A stretch of 38,370 nucleotides of DNA from Algoriphagus sp. GTDB lineage: Bacteria > Bacteroidota > Bacteroidia > Cytophagales > Cyclobacteriaceae. This document shows positions 24,573 to 32,049 of this stretch, piece after piece. The DNA lies in assembly GCA_024642365.1 (NCBI GenBank), contig JAHEBE010000004.1, forward strand, positions 1 through 38,370, read 5' to 3'. Under the pieces are notes generated by a model that made no database searches, was not told the origin of the DNA, and saw only the letters and a list, made by a program, of their open reading frames with translations. Numbering within the stretch: position 1 is the first letter of the stretch; each line of letters begins with the position of its first letter. Position numbers and translations under genes: made by a program.

Positions 24573-25331
24573 ATGAGTGAATCCAAGCGCTATTTTCTAG
24601 AATTAAGTTACAAAGGCACCCCTTTTCATGGTTGGCAGATTCAAGAAAATGCTTTTTCTGTGCAAGAATGCATCGAGTCAGCGATGTCAACTTTTTTCAG
24701 AGTACCAATGGTTGTGGTTGGAAGCGGACGCACAGACACCGGAGTGCATGCAAAGATGCAGGTCTGTCATTTTGAAACAGATTTACCGTTTGAAAAGGAA
24801 AAATTCCTTAAAGCAATAAATGGGATTTTACCCAAAGAAATTGCTATACATTCGATTCGGGAAGTAAAATCGGATGCCCATGCCCGATTTAATGCCAGAT
24901 GGAGATCCTACGTTTACCGAATCGTATTTAGGAAAGATCCCTTTTTGGATGAATTAGCCTGGAGATGTTTTTACAATCCTGACATAGAGGCAATGAATAA
25001 AGCAGCTTTATATCTGTTGGATTTCGAAGATTTTGAATGCTTTAGCAAAATCAAAACCGATGTCAAGCACTTTCGGTGTCAAATAAAATCGGCTTATTGG
25101 GAACAAAAAGAGGATGAATTGTTATTCCATATAACTGCTAACAGATTTCTCCGTGGAATGGTAAGAACAATCGTCGGTACTTTAATTGAGATTGGCTACC
25201 ATCATCGACCAGTGGAGGAAATGAAGCAAATAATAATGGACAAACAGCGGGTAAATGCAGGCAAAGCCGCTCCCGCAAAAGGTTTGTACTTGAGTAAAAT
25301 CGAATATTCGTCAGAAATCTACTTAGATTAA
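24573..25331 (+). CDS. truA: tRNA pseudouridine(38-40) synthase
   Basis: TruA isomerises uridines 38-40 in the anticodon arm of many tRNAs. The ATG at 24573 is chosen because it puts the start close to the first strand (RYFLELSYKGTPFHGWQIQ) and after a TATCTTTG box; an upstream TTG is less likely. The 252-residue protein has the catalytic aspartate D55 in the GRTDTGVHA motif, followed by FNARWRSYVYRI and FLRGMVRTIVGTLIEIG. All are standard for the enzyme. The ABC exporter follows closely downstream. Confidence 0.96.
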   Translation: MSESKRYFLELSYKGTPFHGWQIQENAFSVQECIESAMSTFFRVPMVVVGSGRTDTGVHAKMQVCHFETDLPFEKEKFLKAINGILPKEIAIHSIREVKSDAHARFNARWRSYVYRIVFRKDPFLDELAWRCFYNPDIEAMNKAALYLLDFEDFECFSKIKTDVKHFRCQIKSAYWEQKEDELLFHITANRFLRGMVRTIVGTLIEIGYHHRPVEEMKQIIMDKQRVNAGKAAPAKGLYLSKIEYSSEIYLD

Positions 25332-25337
25332 TAAATT

Positions 25338-27110
25338 TTGAGCTTAGCTAAAGAAAAGGAATCATCAGGGGAAATCATTGACACCAAGGTTTTAAAGGAA
25401 CTTTACACTTTTGTCAAACCCTATCGCTCCCAATTCTACTTTTTGGTCTTTCTAACGATCGCTATGGCAATCCTTGCCCCCACGCGTCCTTATTATATCC
25501 AAGTTGCGATAGATGATTATGTAGCCTTAGGGGATGGTGCAGGGCTTTTGCGAATCATGTATTTATTGATTGGCTTGATGATTCTACAAGCCATCGTGCA
25601 ATGGGCTCACACCTATTATTCAGGCTGGATCGGGCAAGTGATCATCCGAGACATCCGGGTAAAACTCTACAAATACCTGCTCAAACTTCGATTAAAATTC
25701 TTTGACAATACACCAATCGGAAGATTAGTGACCCGGAATATTTCTGACATCGAAACGCTCGCTGATGTATTTAGTGAGGGTCTGGCTGCTATAATTGGTG
25801 ATTTACTCCAGCTCGTTACGATTCTTGGAGTCATGTTTTACATCGATTGGAAGCTCACGCTTGTGAGTTTGTGTACCCTTCCTTTGATGGTGATCTCCAC
25901 TTATGTGTTCAAAGAAAAAATCAAGGTGACATTCAATGATGTCCGTAACGCTGTTTCCAATCTAAATTCATTTCTTCAGGAACACATCACTGGGATGAAT
26001 ATCGTGCAGATTTTTAATCGGGAGGATCGAGAATTTCAAAAGTTTCAAGAAATCAACAAGGAACATGCTCGGGCTCATATTCGATCAGTTTTGTATTATT
26101 CCATCTACTTTCCTGTTGCCGAAATCATTCAGGCAATAGGCATTGGCTTGGTCGTTTGGTATGGAGCGGTAGGTGTGTTGGGGATGGACCTTCAGATAGG
26201 TGTATTGATTTCTTTCATCATGTACCTTCAATTATTCTTTAGGCCAATTCGAATGATTGCTGACCGGTTCAACACACTTCAAATGGGAGTAGTGAGTTCA
26301 TCTCGGATTTTCAAACTACTAGAGAGTAAAGAACATATTGACAACGAAGGGGATTTTGCACCAGAAAAAGTGAAAGGACACATCGAGTTCAAAGACGTTT
26401 CATTTGCCTACGTGGATGAGGATTATGTTCTCAAAAATATCAGTTTCGAAGTAAAGCCAGGGGAAACTGTTGCCTTGGTGGGTGCAACCGGAGCAGGAAA
26501 ATCTTCCATTATCAATTTGATTTCGAGGTTTTATGAGATCAATACAGGTTCAATCACCATTGATGGTCATAGTATCAAAGATTTTGAATTGGGCATTTTG
26601 CGAAAGCATATCGGCGTAGTACTTCAAGATGTTTTCCTTTTTTCAAACACCATCTTTTACAACATTACCCTTGGCAATCCAGAAATAACAAGAGAACAAG
26701 TCATGTATGCAGCCGATTTGGTGGGGGCAAAACGCTTTATCGAGCGTCTCCCCGGGGGACTGGATTACAATGTCATGGAGCGAGGAGCAACCCTTTCTGT
26801 CGGACAGCGTCAACTTATTTCATTTGTAAGGGCGATAGTTTACAATCCTGAAATCATCATTTTGGATGAAGCCACCTCCTCTGTAGATACTGAAACCGAG
26901 GAACTAATTCAAGAGGCAATTGATAAAATGATGAAGGGCAGAACTTCCATTGTGATCGCACACCGACTATCGACTATTCAAAAAGCAAACAAAATTATTG
27001 TAATGCATAAAGGGGAGATCGTAGAGTCAGGAAGTCATGATTACCTACTTGAACTTGGAGGCTTTTACACCCAGCTTCACCAAATGCAATTGAAGACAAT
27101 GGCGATCTAG
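25338..27110 (+). CDS. ABC exporter (fused permease and ATPase), TTG start
   Basis: The 590-residue half-transporter starts at a TTG codon only 6 nt after the truA stop. The first in-frame ATG is about 42 codons later, inside the first membrane helix, so TTG is the best start. The membrane domain (about residues 30-320) is followed by an ATPase domain. Walker A GATGAGKSS starts at about residue 382, and Walker B is IIILDEATSSVD. The signature motif is LSVGQRQL rather than LSGGQ (from about residue 486). LSVGQ is seen in the MdlB-like branch of exporters. The substrate is unknown; a lipid, drug or peptide are all possible. It is probably expressed with truA. Confidence 0.87.
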   Translation: MSLAKEKESSGEIIDTKVLKELYTFVKPYRSQFYFLVFLTIAMAILAPTRPYYIQVAIDDYVALGDGAGLLRIMYLLIGLMILQAIVQWAHTYYSGWIGQVIIRDIRVKLYKYLLKLRLKFFDNTPIGRLVTRNISDIETLADVFSEGLAAIIGDLLQLVTILGVMFYIDWKLTLVSLCTLPLMVISTYVFKEKIKVTFNDVRNAVSNLNSFLQEHITGMNIVQIFNREDREFQKFQEINKEHARAHIRSVLYYSIYFPVAEIIQAIGIGLVVWYGAVGVLGMDLQIGVLISFIMYLQLFFRPIRMIADRFNTLQMGVVSSSRIFKLLESKEHIDNEGDFAPEKVKGHIEFKDVSFAYVDEDYVLKNISFEVKPGETVALVGATGAGKSSIINLISRFYEINTGSITIDGHSIKDFELGILRKHIGVVLQDVFLFSNTIFYNITLGNPEITREQVMYAADLVGAKRFIERLPGGLDYNVMERGATLSVGQRQLISFVRAIVYNPEIIILDEATSSVDTETEELIQEAIDKMMKGRTSIVIAHRLSTIQKANKIIVMHKGEIVESGSHDYLLELGGFYTQLHQMQLKTMAI

Positions 27111-27151
27111 CCTGGTTTTTGCGAAGTATCGGAAAAAATCAGAATTACCCC

Positions 27152-27742
27152 ATGAAGTACAAAATCATCCTCTTATTTATTCTATTCCCTTTTCTAAGCC
27201 AAGCTCAAGAAAGAAGCATTGGTTTGAGAATCGGCGAACCAATTTCAGTCACTTTCAAGGATTTTATTTCAGATTACGTCTCTTTTGAGCTGATGCTCGG
27301 AAGTGCAGGCCTCAACGGAGCAAGCTATTTCCAAAGGGATTTTGAAAATAATCCCCCAAATTCCAGTGCCTTTTATCTTTCACATAGCGCCAAAAAAGGG
27401 ATTTCTTTGAATGGCAGGCTCGCCTACAATGAAGACATTACAGATGTCTTTGGCATAGAACAAGGATATTTGCTTGGCTATGGCGGAGCTGGAGTGCAGT
27501 TACGGACTGCTTCGCTAACTTACAGATACACGGACGGTTTGATTTCAAATGGCAATACTCCAATATTTGAAGAAACCCGAACCAATATAGATTTTGGTCC
27601 AGAGGCTTTTATCGGAGCTGAATATTATTTTGATGAGCTACCGATGAATATTTTTGTAGAGGCTGGAATGTTTTTGGAACTTTTAGACCGAGTAGGACAT
27701 ATCAAAGGTCAAGGAGGAATTGGTGTTCGATACATTTTCTAA
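27152..27742 (+). CDS. Small outer-membrane beta-barrel-like exported protein
   Basis: The ATG at 27152 gives a signal peptide (MKYKIILLFILFPFLSQAQ) and is preferred over an upstream TTG. The 196-residue protein shows alternating strands: RSIGLRIGEPISVTF, VSFELMLGS, ISLNGRLAYN, YLLGYGGAGVQLR, FGPEAFIGAEYYF, MNIFVEAGMFLELL and GQGGIGVRYIF. It ends in phenylalanine. This fits an eight-stranded outer-membrane barrel. Family name not recognised. It begins 41 nt after the ABC exporter and is followed by two more envelope genes in the same direction, suggesting a transcription unit. Confidence 0.72.
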   Translation: MKYKIILLFILFPFLSQAQERSIGLRIGEPISVTFKDFISDYVSFELMLGSAGLNGASYFQRDFENNPPNSSAFYLSHSAKKGISLNGRLAYNEDITDVFGIEQGYLLGYGGAGVQLRTASLTYRYTDGLISNGNTPIFEETRTNIDFGPEAFIGAEYYFDELPMNIFVEAGMFLELLDRVGHIKGQGGIGVRYIF

Positions 27743-27745
27743 TCC

Positions 27746-28270
27746 ATGCAAAAGAAATTTCTTATCCTCGCCGTTTTCCTAGTATTACTCCTGGGTTTTG
27801 GATATTGGGGCTATGATCAATTAGGTGGAAATAACCCAATAATTATCGAGCTGATAAATGAAAAGCCGGAAAATTTGGTAGGGAAAACTTTTGTTGGAAT
27901 TCCTCAAGATGAAAAGTTAGGCGAGATTTTTCAAGAAATTCAAACCAAAAAAAGTTTGAATGCGGGTACATTTCTATACACCATTTACGAGGTGGAACCG
28001 GCTGGAAAACTCGATACCATGATTGTATTTGTAGGAATAAATCAATTATTGCCTGAAGAAGGATATGATTTCAAATCGTTCGAAGCGAAGCGTTACCTAG
28101 TGGCAAAAATATCTGGAAGCAGTTGGATAATGCCAGGACCTGAAAAGGTCAAAGAAAAACTTGCCGCATTTGCCGCTGAGAATAACCTGGTTTTGAATGG
28201 AATTTTCGTTGATAAGCTCATCCAAGAAAATGAAGTCCAAGTAATCGCTCCTATACTTGACCCTGGTTAA
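27746..28270 (+). CDS. Membrane-anchored GyrI-like (effector-binding fold) protein
   Basis: The 174-residue protein has one N-terminal membrane helix (about 5-26, FLILAVFLVLLLGFGYWGY) acting as an anchor or uncleaved signal. The following part has two structurally similar halves: (a) VGIPQDEKLGEIFQEI, FLYTIYEV and DTMIVFVGI; (b) FEAKRYLVAKISGS, KVKEKLAAFAAENNLVLNGI and EVQVIAPI. The strand-helix-strand pattern and the final hydrophobic strand resemble the GyrI-like/AraC effector-binding fold, though the resemblance is at the pattern level only. A periplasmic ligand-binding role is inferred. It begins 3 nt after the preceding barrel gene, so the two are coupled. Confidence 0.55.
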   Translation: MQKKFLILAVFLVLLLGFGYWGYDQLGGNNPIIIELINEKPENLVGKTFVGIPQDEKLGEIFQEIQTKKSLNAGTFLYTIYEVEPAGKLDTMIVFVGINQLLPEEGYDFKSFEAKRYLVAKISGSSWIMPGPEKVKEKLAAFAAENNLVLNGIFVDKLIQENEVQVIAPILDPG

Positions 28271-28331
28271 GATTTTTTAAGAAACCTAGTTAGCATTCCT
28301 CACGTGAAAATAGGCATACCAAAAAACCACT

Positions 28332-28859
28332 ATGATGAAAAAGCTACTAGCAATGCCCCTATTCCTTTTTGGAATAATTCTATTCCAAGCTTGTGAAGGT
28401 CCTGAAGGTCCTCCAGGACTAGATGGTTTGGATGGAGTAAATATCGTATCAGAAGTTTTTGAAGTCGATGTCAACTTCACTGCCGCGAATAATTACAGCG
28501 AACAATTCAAATTTACACCTGCCATAATAGAAAGTGATGTCGTCTTGGCATTTATTGAATGGGAGCTTGACGGAGGCAATTCAGTTTGGAGAGCTTTGCC
28601 CCAAACGGTTTTTTTCAATGAAGGGGGAGTTTTGATTTACAACTACGATTTTTCAAAAGTTGATTTCAGACTATTTCTAGATGGAGCAATTAACCCTGCT
28701 GATCTTGGACCTGAATGGAGGCTAAATCAGTTATTCAGGGTGATTGTAGTACCAGGAGATTATGCGAAAAATAGGATTGACTTTACAAACTATGAGGCCG
28801 TCACGGCGATGCTGGGGTTAAAAGATGAAGATTTCAAAAGAATCGATTTGAGAAAATAA
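28332..28859 (+). CDS. Probable lipoprotein with short collagen-like G-x-x stretch
   Basis: The 175-residue protein (start at ATG 28332 or the next ATG at 28335) begins MMKKLLAMPLFLFGIILFQAC, a lipoprotein signal with C21. Directly after it come six G-x-x units (GPE GPP GLD GLD ...), a collagen-like linker that is common after lipoboxes in Bacteroidetes surface proteins. The remaining ~140 residues form a compact domain with no motif I recognise (SNVWRALPQTVFF-like aromatic core around WELDGGNSVWRALPQ). It is probably exposed at the outer membrane surface. It is the last gene before a terminator at 28903-28937. Confidence 0.65.
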   Translation: MMKKLLAMPLFLFGIILFQACEGPEGPPGLDGLDGVNIVSEVFEVDVNFTAANNYSEQFKFTPAIIESDVVLAFIEWELDGGNSVWRALPQTVFFNEGGVLIYNYDFSKVDFRLFLDGAINPADLGPEWRLNQLFRVIVVPGDYAKNRIDFTNYEAVTAMLGLKDEDFKRIDLRK

Positions 28860-28902
28860 AAATCTTTTCCAATACCATTATACCTAAACCAACAATTACC
28901 AC

Positions 28903-28937
28903 AATCAGGAAGGCGAAATCGTCTTCCTGATTTTTTT
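28903..28937 (+). terminator. Terminator after the lipoprotein gene
   Basis: A 12-bp stem formed by 28903-28914 and 28921-28932 (one G-U pair), centred on AATCAGGAAG and CTTCCTGATT with a 6-nt loop, is followed by a T-run to 28937. Confidence 0.9.
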
Positions 28938-28976
28938 ATGTTCTAATTTTCCTCTCCCCAAATAAAATTTGCTCCT

Positions 28977-28984
28977 TATCTTTG
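28977..28984 (+). promoter_or_regulatory. -7 box (TATCTTTG) of hemE
   Basis: An exact TAnnTTTG match ends 5 nt before the ATG at 28990. It is the same octamer as upstream of truA. Confidence 0.5.
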
Positions 28985-28989
28985 CACCC

Positions 28990-30015
28990 ATGCAATTACA
29001 AAATGACTTGCTGCTAAGAGCTGCTAAGGGAGAAAAAACAGAACGAACACCAGTTTGGCTGATGCGTCAGGCAGGGAGGATTTTACCAGAATATCGTGCT
29101 GTACGAGAGAGTGTCAGTGGGTTTATTGAACTTGCTCAAACTCCTGAACTAGCAGCTGAAGTAACTATTCAGCCTGTGGACCTTTTGGGTGTGGATGCAG
29201 CGATTATTTTTTCAGACATTCTTGTAATTCCTGAAGCTATGGGACTACCCTACGAAATGGTAGAAAAGCGTGGCCCTTGGTTTCCAAATACAGTAAAGTC
29301 CACCGCAGATCTCGATAAACTTCGAGTAGCGGATGGAGCAAATGATCTCAGCTATGTGATCAAGGCAATCGAAATCACGAAGAAAAATCTGGCAGGACGC
29401 GTTCCATTGATTGGATTTGCAGGAGCTCCGTGGACTATTTTTGCCTATATGATCGAAGGTTCTGGTTCGAAGACATTCTCCAAAGCAAGGGAAATGTTGT
29501 ATACGCAGCCGAAATTTTCGCACCAATTATTACAAATGATTACGGATAGCACCATCAATTATTTAAAGGCTCAAATCCAAGCCGGTGCTGATTTAGTACA
29601 GATTTTTGACAGTTGGGCGGGTATCCTGGGGCCAAAACAATATGCTGAATTTTCGCACCGTTACATCGCACAGATTTGTGATGCTATCACAGTGGTGCCC
29701 AAAACCGTTTTTGCAAAAGGGGCATTTTTTGCGCGTGAAGAAATGGGTCAATTGAACTGTGAAACTATCGGTTTGGATTGGAATATGGGCATTGCTGAGT
29801 CAAGAAGATTGATTGGTGAAACAAAGACCTTGCAAGGAAACCTTGACCCGGCAGCACTTTATGGCAACCCTGACCAAGTTAGAAATGCAACTTTAGAAAT
29901 GATGGATCAATTCAAAGGAACCCGACACATTGCCAATTTAGGTCACGGCGTTTATCCTGATATTAATCCGGAAATGGTCAAGGTATTTATTGAAACAGTA
30001 AAAAATTACCGTTAA
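28990..30015 (+). CDS. hemE: Uroporphyrinogen decarboxylase
   Basis: HemE removes four carboxyl groups from uroporphyrinogen III to give coproporphyrinogen III, one of the middle steps of heme synthesis. The ATG at 28990 fits the family N-terminus ([30 protein letters not shown]); an upstream TTG at 28969 is rejected. Substrate-binding motifs are visible: [55 protein letters not shown] and NLGHGVYPD. The 341-residue length is normal. It stands alone rather than with other heme genes. Confidence 0.97.
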   Translation: MQLQNDLLLRAAKGEKTERTPVWLMRQAGRILPEYRAVRESVSGFIELAQTPELAAEVTIQPVDLLGVDAAIIFSDILVIPEAMGLPYEMVEKRGPWFPNTVKSTADLDKLRVADGANDLSYVIKAIEITKKNLAGRVPLIGFAGAPWTIFAYMIEGSGSKTFSKAREMLYTQPKFSHQLLQMITDSTINYLKAQIQAGADLVQIFDSWAGILGPKQYAEFSHRYIAQICDAITVVPKTVFAKGAFFAREEMGQLNCETIGLDWNMGIAESRRLIGETKTLQGNLDPAALYGNPDQVRNATLEMMDQFKGTRHIANLGHGVYPDINPEMVKVFIETVKNYR

Positions 30016-30057
30016 GAAACCTACAAATCTGGTTATCTAAGAATAATAAGAGAAAGA

Positions 30058-30996
30058 TCACAAACTAATCTGGACCCAGGTTTTCACAAAGAAAGGAATT
30101 CGTTGATACGGTTTTTGTCTAGAGGCAGCTTTCCAGGAAATTTTCAAATTACTTCTCATTTCTGGCAGAATCCCTTCAATCAAATTAATCTCTCGAAGTA
30201 ATCCTGATTTTCGGTTTCCCAAAAATGAAAAAAGTGCTTTCTTGATCAATGGACCAAGGAATAATGTCCAAGCTGTCAATAAAATTGCGGCCCTAAGACA
30301 CATTTCTTGAAAGGAATCAGGAATCCCTGGCACAAAATAAATAGCTGCTAAAACTGCAATCAGAGACCATTCAAAATTTATTTTTTGATTCTTTTTGGAG
30401 TCTAAGATCTGGGACTCTTTCCAAAAAGGAATCAAGGATCGGTCTGCATTCAATGTCACCTTTCCAATCATCCATCCCACTACGATTCCTGCCAATAAGT
30501 AGATACCGAGGTAGCTCAAGACCAAGTTTTTGGCACTAAGTACCGTGGCCAAAAACGGGAAGTAATCTACTATCGATATCATAAATTCATCCAAAGCATC
30601 CCAAAAACCCATCCCAAAAAGGATTGTCAAACTAATCAACTTCATTGTTGCAGATTGCAAGTAGGCAAAAACTGCTACAAGCATCCTTGCGGCTTTTTGT
30701 GAAGGAATTACTTTTAATAAAAAAGCTCCTACGACACCTTGAAGAGCTACAGACAAAAATGCACCAAGCGGTGCATGTGGACTCAAAAGCATTTTAAACA
30801 CCAATACAATTAAGGTGGCATGGATCAGCTTTTTCGAACTACCAGTGGATGAATAAATCAAAGAAATAAACAGCACAGAAAAGCAGGCAATAAATACACC
30901 TGCAAGAGGAATCCGAAAGGCATGCAAAAGTCCACCTAAGAAAGTCTCTGCTAACACCCAAAGGGCGATCAGGCGATAATATCTCCTACTGATCAT
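30058..30996 (-). CDS. Polytopic membrane protein of unknown function
   Basis: Family not recognised. The 312-residue protein has about eight membrane segments, including helices around residues 8-46, 58-94, 110-128 and 160-178, and again after 205 (SLIAVLAAIYFVPGIPD; AAILLTAWTLFLGPLI). The C-terminal ~55 residues are basic and non-membrane (SFLGNRKSGLLREINL...KPYQRIPFFVKTWVQISL). The short N-terminal helical bundle with a conserved-looking HAPLGAFLSVALQG loop recalls ECF-type vitamin-uptake components, but only weakly. Its start overlaps the MOSC gene by 11 nt, so it is co-translated with it. Confidence 0.6.
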   Translation of the reverse strand: MISRRYYRLIALWVLAETFLGGLLHAFRIPLAGVFIACFSVLFISLIYSSTGSSKKLIHATLIVLVFKMLLSPHAPLGAFLSVALQGVVGAFLLKVIPSQKAARMLVAVFAYLQSATMKLISLTILFGMGFWDALDEFMISIVDYFPFLATVLSAKNLVLSYLGIYLLAGIVVGWMIGKVTLNADRSLIPFWKESQILDSKKNQKINFEWSLIAVLAAIYFVPGIPDSFQEMCLRAAILLTAWTLFLGPLIKKALFSFLGNRKSGLLREINLIEGILPEMRSNLKISWKAASRQKPYQRIPFFVKTWVQISL

Positions 30997-31798
30997 CGAG
31001 CATTACTGAATCTCCAATGTGAATATACCCTTCCTCTAAAGCCACAGCATTTTGTCCGAAATAAACTTTATTATTTAAGGTCCGATAAGAAGAAAGTGTC
31101 TGAAGCGGTTCTTTGCTTTTTTTACCTGTTACTTGATCTACTGTGATTAAAACACAGCGAGCGCATGGCTTGACAACTTGAAAATCCACTTTACCTAAAG
31201 TGATTTTCTGCCAGCTATCTTCTTGGAAACTTTCTCCACCAGAGAAAACAATGTTTGGTCGAAATCTATCCATGGGTACTGGATGCTCCAATTTTGAGTT
31301 CAAATGATTCAACGATTCTTGACCTATAATTAAATATGGCATCCCATCTGCGAAACTTACCGATTCGGAATTCACTGCATATTTTGAGCTGATCTTACGC
31401 TGGGAAGATTCCGGCATGACTACCAACTTGCAATCCATTCCAAGTAATTCAGAGAACCATTGGTCAAATTCAGGATTAACCAAATTTGCCATTAAGCGAT
31501 CATCCCAAATCTCAACCTCAATCAGGGTGTCCAGTTTCTGCTCAAATGGTATTTTTATTTGATTTTTTAAATCGAGTGAACTAAATACTAGCAAGTGGTC
31601 CTCCTTCAATTCAACTTGGATCAAAGCCATGTTGGCATGTGTCCGCTGAGTCAAAAAACACCCAGTAGGATCGACTAGCATCCATCTTCGATCATATTGC
31701 AATCCTCTTTCAAGGACTTTTGCAGATTCCATACGAATCCCTTTCAATGATTTAATGGGGTAGATATAAATATCCTGGATCTTCAAAGCTGAATTCAT
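30986..31798 (-). CDS. MOSC-domain molybdenum-cofactor protein (YcbX/mARC-like)
   Basis: The 270-residue protein has a MOSC N-terminal beta-barrel domain (LKIQDIYIYPIKSLKGI...RGLQYDRRWMLVD) and a C-terminal MOSC domain. In the latter the motif PCARCVLITVDQVTG holds C212 and C215, followed by KEPLQTLSSYR. That is the molybdenum-binding cysteine motif of the amidoxime-reducing mARC/YcbX family; the second cysteine corresponds to the metal ligand. YcbX-type proteins reduce N-hydroxylated bases such as 6-hydroxylaminopurine in E. coli. No ferredoxin or other redox partner is adjacent. The gene precedes and overlaps the unknown membrane protein. Confidence 0.88.
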   Translation of the reverse strand: MNSALKIQDIYIYPIKSLKGIRMESAKVLERGLQYDRRWMLVDPTGCFLTQRTHANMALIQVELKEDHLLVFSSLDLKNQIKIPFEQKLDTLIEVEIWDDRLMANLVNPEFDQWFSELLGMDCKLVVMPESSQRKISSKYAVNSESVSFADGMPYLIIGQESLNHLNSKLEHPVPMDRFRPNIVFSGGESFQEDSWQKITLGKVDFQVVKPCARCVLITVDQVTGKKSKEPLQTLSSYRTLNNKVYFGQNAVALEEGYIHIGDSVMLDDQ

Positions 31799-31802
31799 GA
31801 CC

Positions 31803-31810
31803 CAAAAATA
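31803..31810 (-). promoter_or_regulatory. -7 box (TATTTTTG) of the MOSC gene
   Basis: On the minus strand TATTTTTG fits TAnnTTTG exactly and ends 4 nt before the ATG at 31798. No TTTG is found at the ideal -33 distance. Confidence 0.45.
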
Positions 31811-31879
31811 ACTCCTCTGAATCAGAAAAAATTAATTCTTCGTCAAAGAAATTAAAATGGATAAATCAATTCTAAAAAC

Positions 31880-31901
31880 TGTCAGTCAGGTAGTGCTGAC
31901 A
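31880..31901 (+). promoter_or_regulatory. Inverted repeat TGTCAG-N10-CTGACA upstream of dnaK
   Basis: Perfect 6-bp half-sites TGTCAG (31880-31885) and CTGACA (31896-31901) lie about 110 bp upstream of the sigma-54-like element. A further CTGACA half-site is at 31961-31966 and a related TTGACA at 31910-31915. The size and position fit an activator or repressor binding site; the protein is not known. No CIRCE element (TTAGCACTC repeats) is present. Confidence 0.4.
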
Positions 31902-31988
31902 AAGCTTTATTGACATTTCCGGAAGAAAAATGAAATTCCAGGAGTAATTTTTCTGCCAATCTGACACAAAAACTGGCCAATTCGTGGA

Positions 31989-32004
31989 TGGCACATAGCT
32001 TGAA
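31989..32004 (+). promoter_or_regulatory. Sigma-54-like promoter element before dnaK
   Basis: TGGCAC (31989-31994), a 5-nt spacer and TTGAA (32000-32004) match the -24/-12 consensus TGGCAC-N5-TTGCW with exact spacing. The -12 C is replaced by A. It would start transcription near 32015, about 35 nt before the dnaK ATG. No clear TAnnTTTG box was found for this gene. Confidence 0.35.
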
Positions 32005-32049
32005 GAAGGGGTCATGTATTAAATCAGAAACTAAAAATCAATTATAATC

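Noticed and set aside
28415-28440. Collagen-like G-x-x units as a DNA tandem repeat or phase-variable tract
   Set aside because: The codons are mixed and there is no exact nucleotide repeat, so slippage is unlikely.
31799-32049. CIRCE/HrcA operator before dnaK
   Set aside because: No TTAGCACTC-N9-GAGTGCTAA repeat was found; only the TGTCAG/CTGACA repeat is present.
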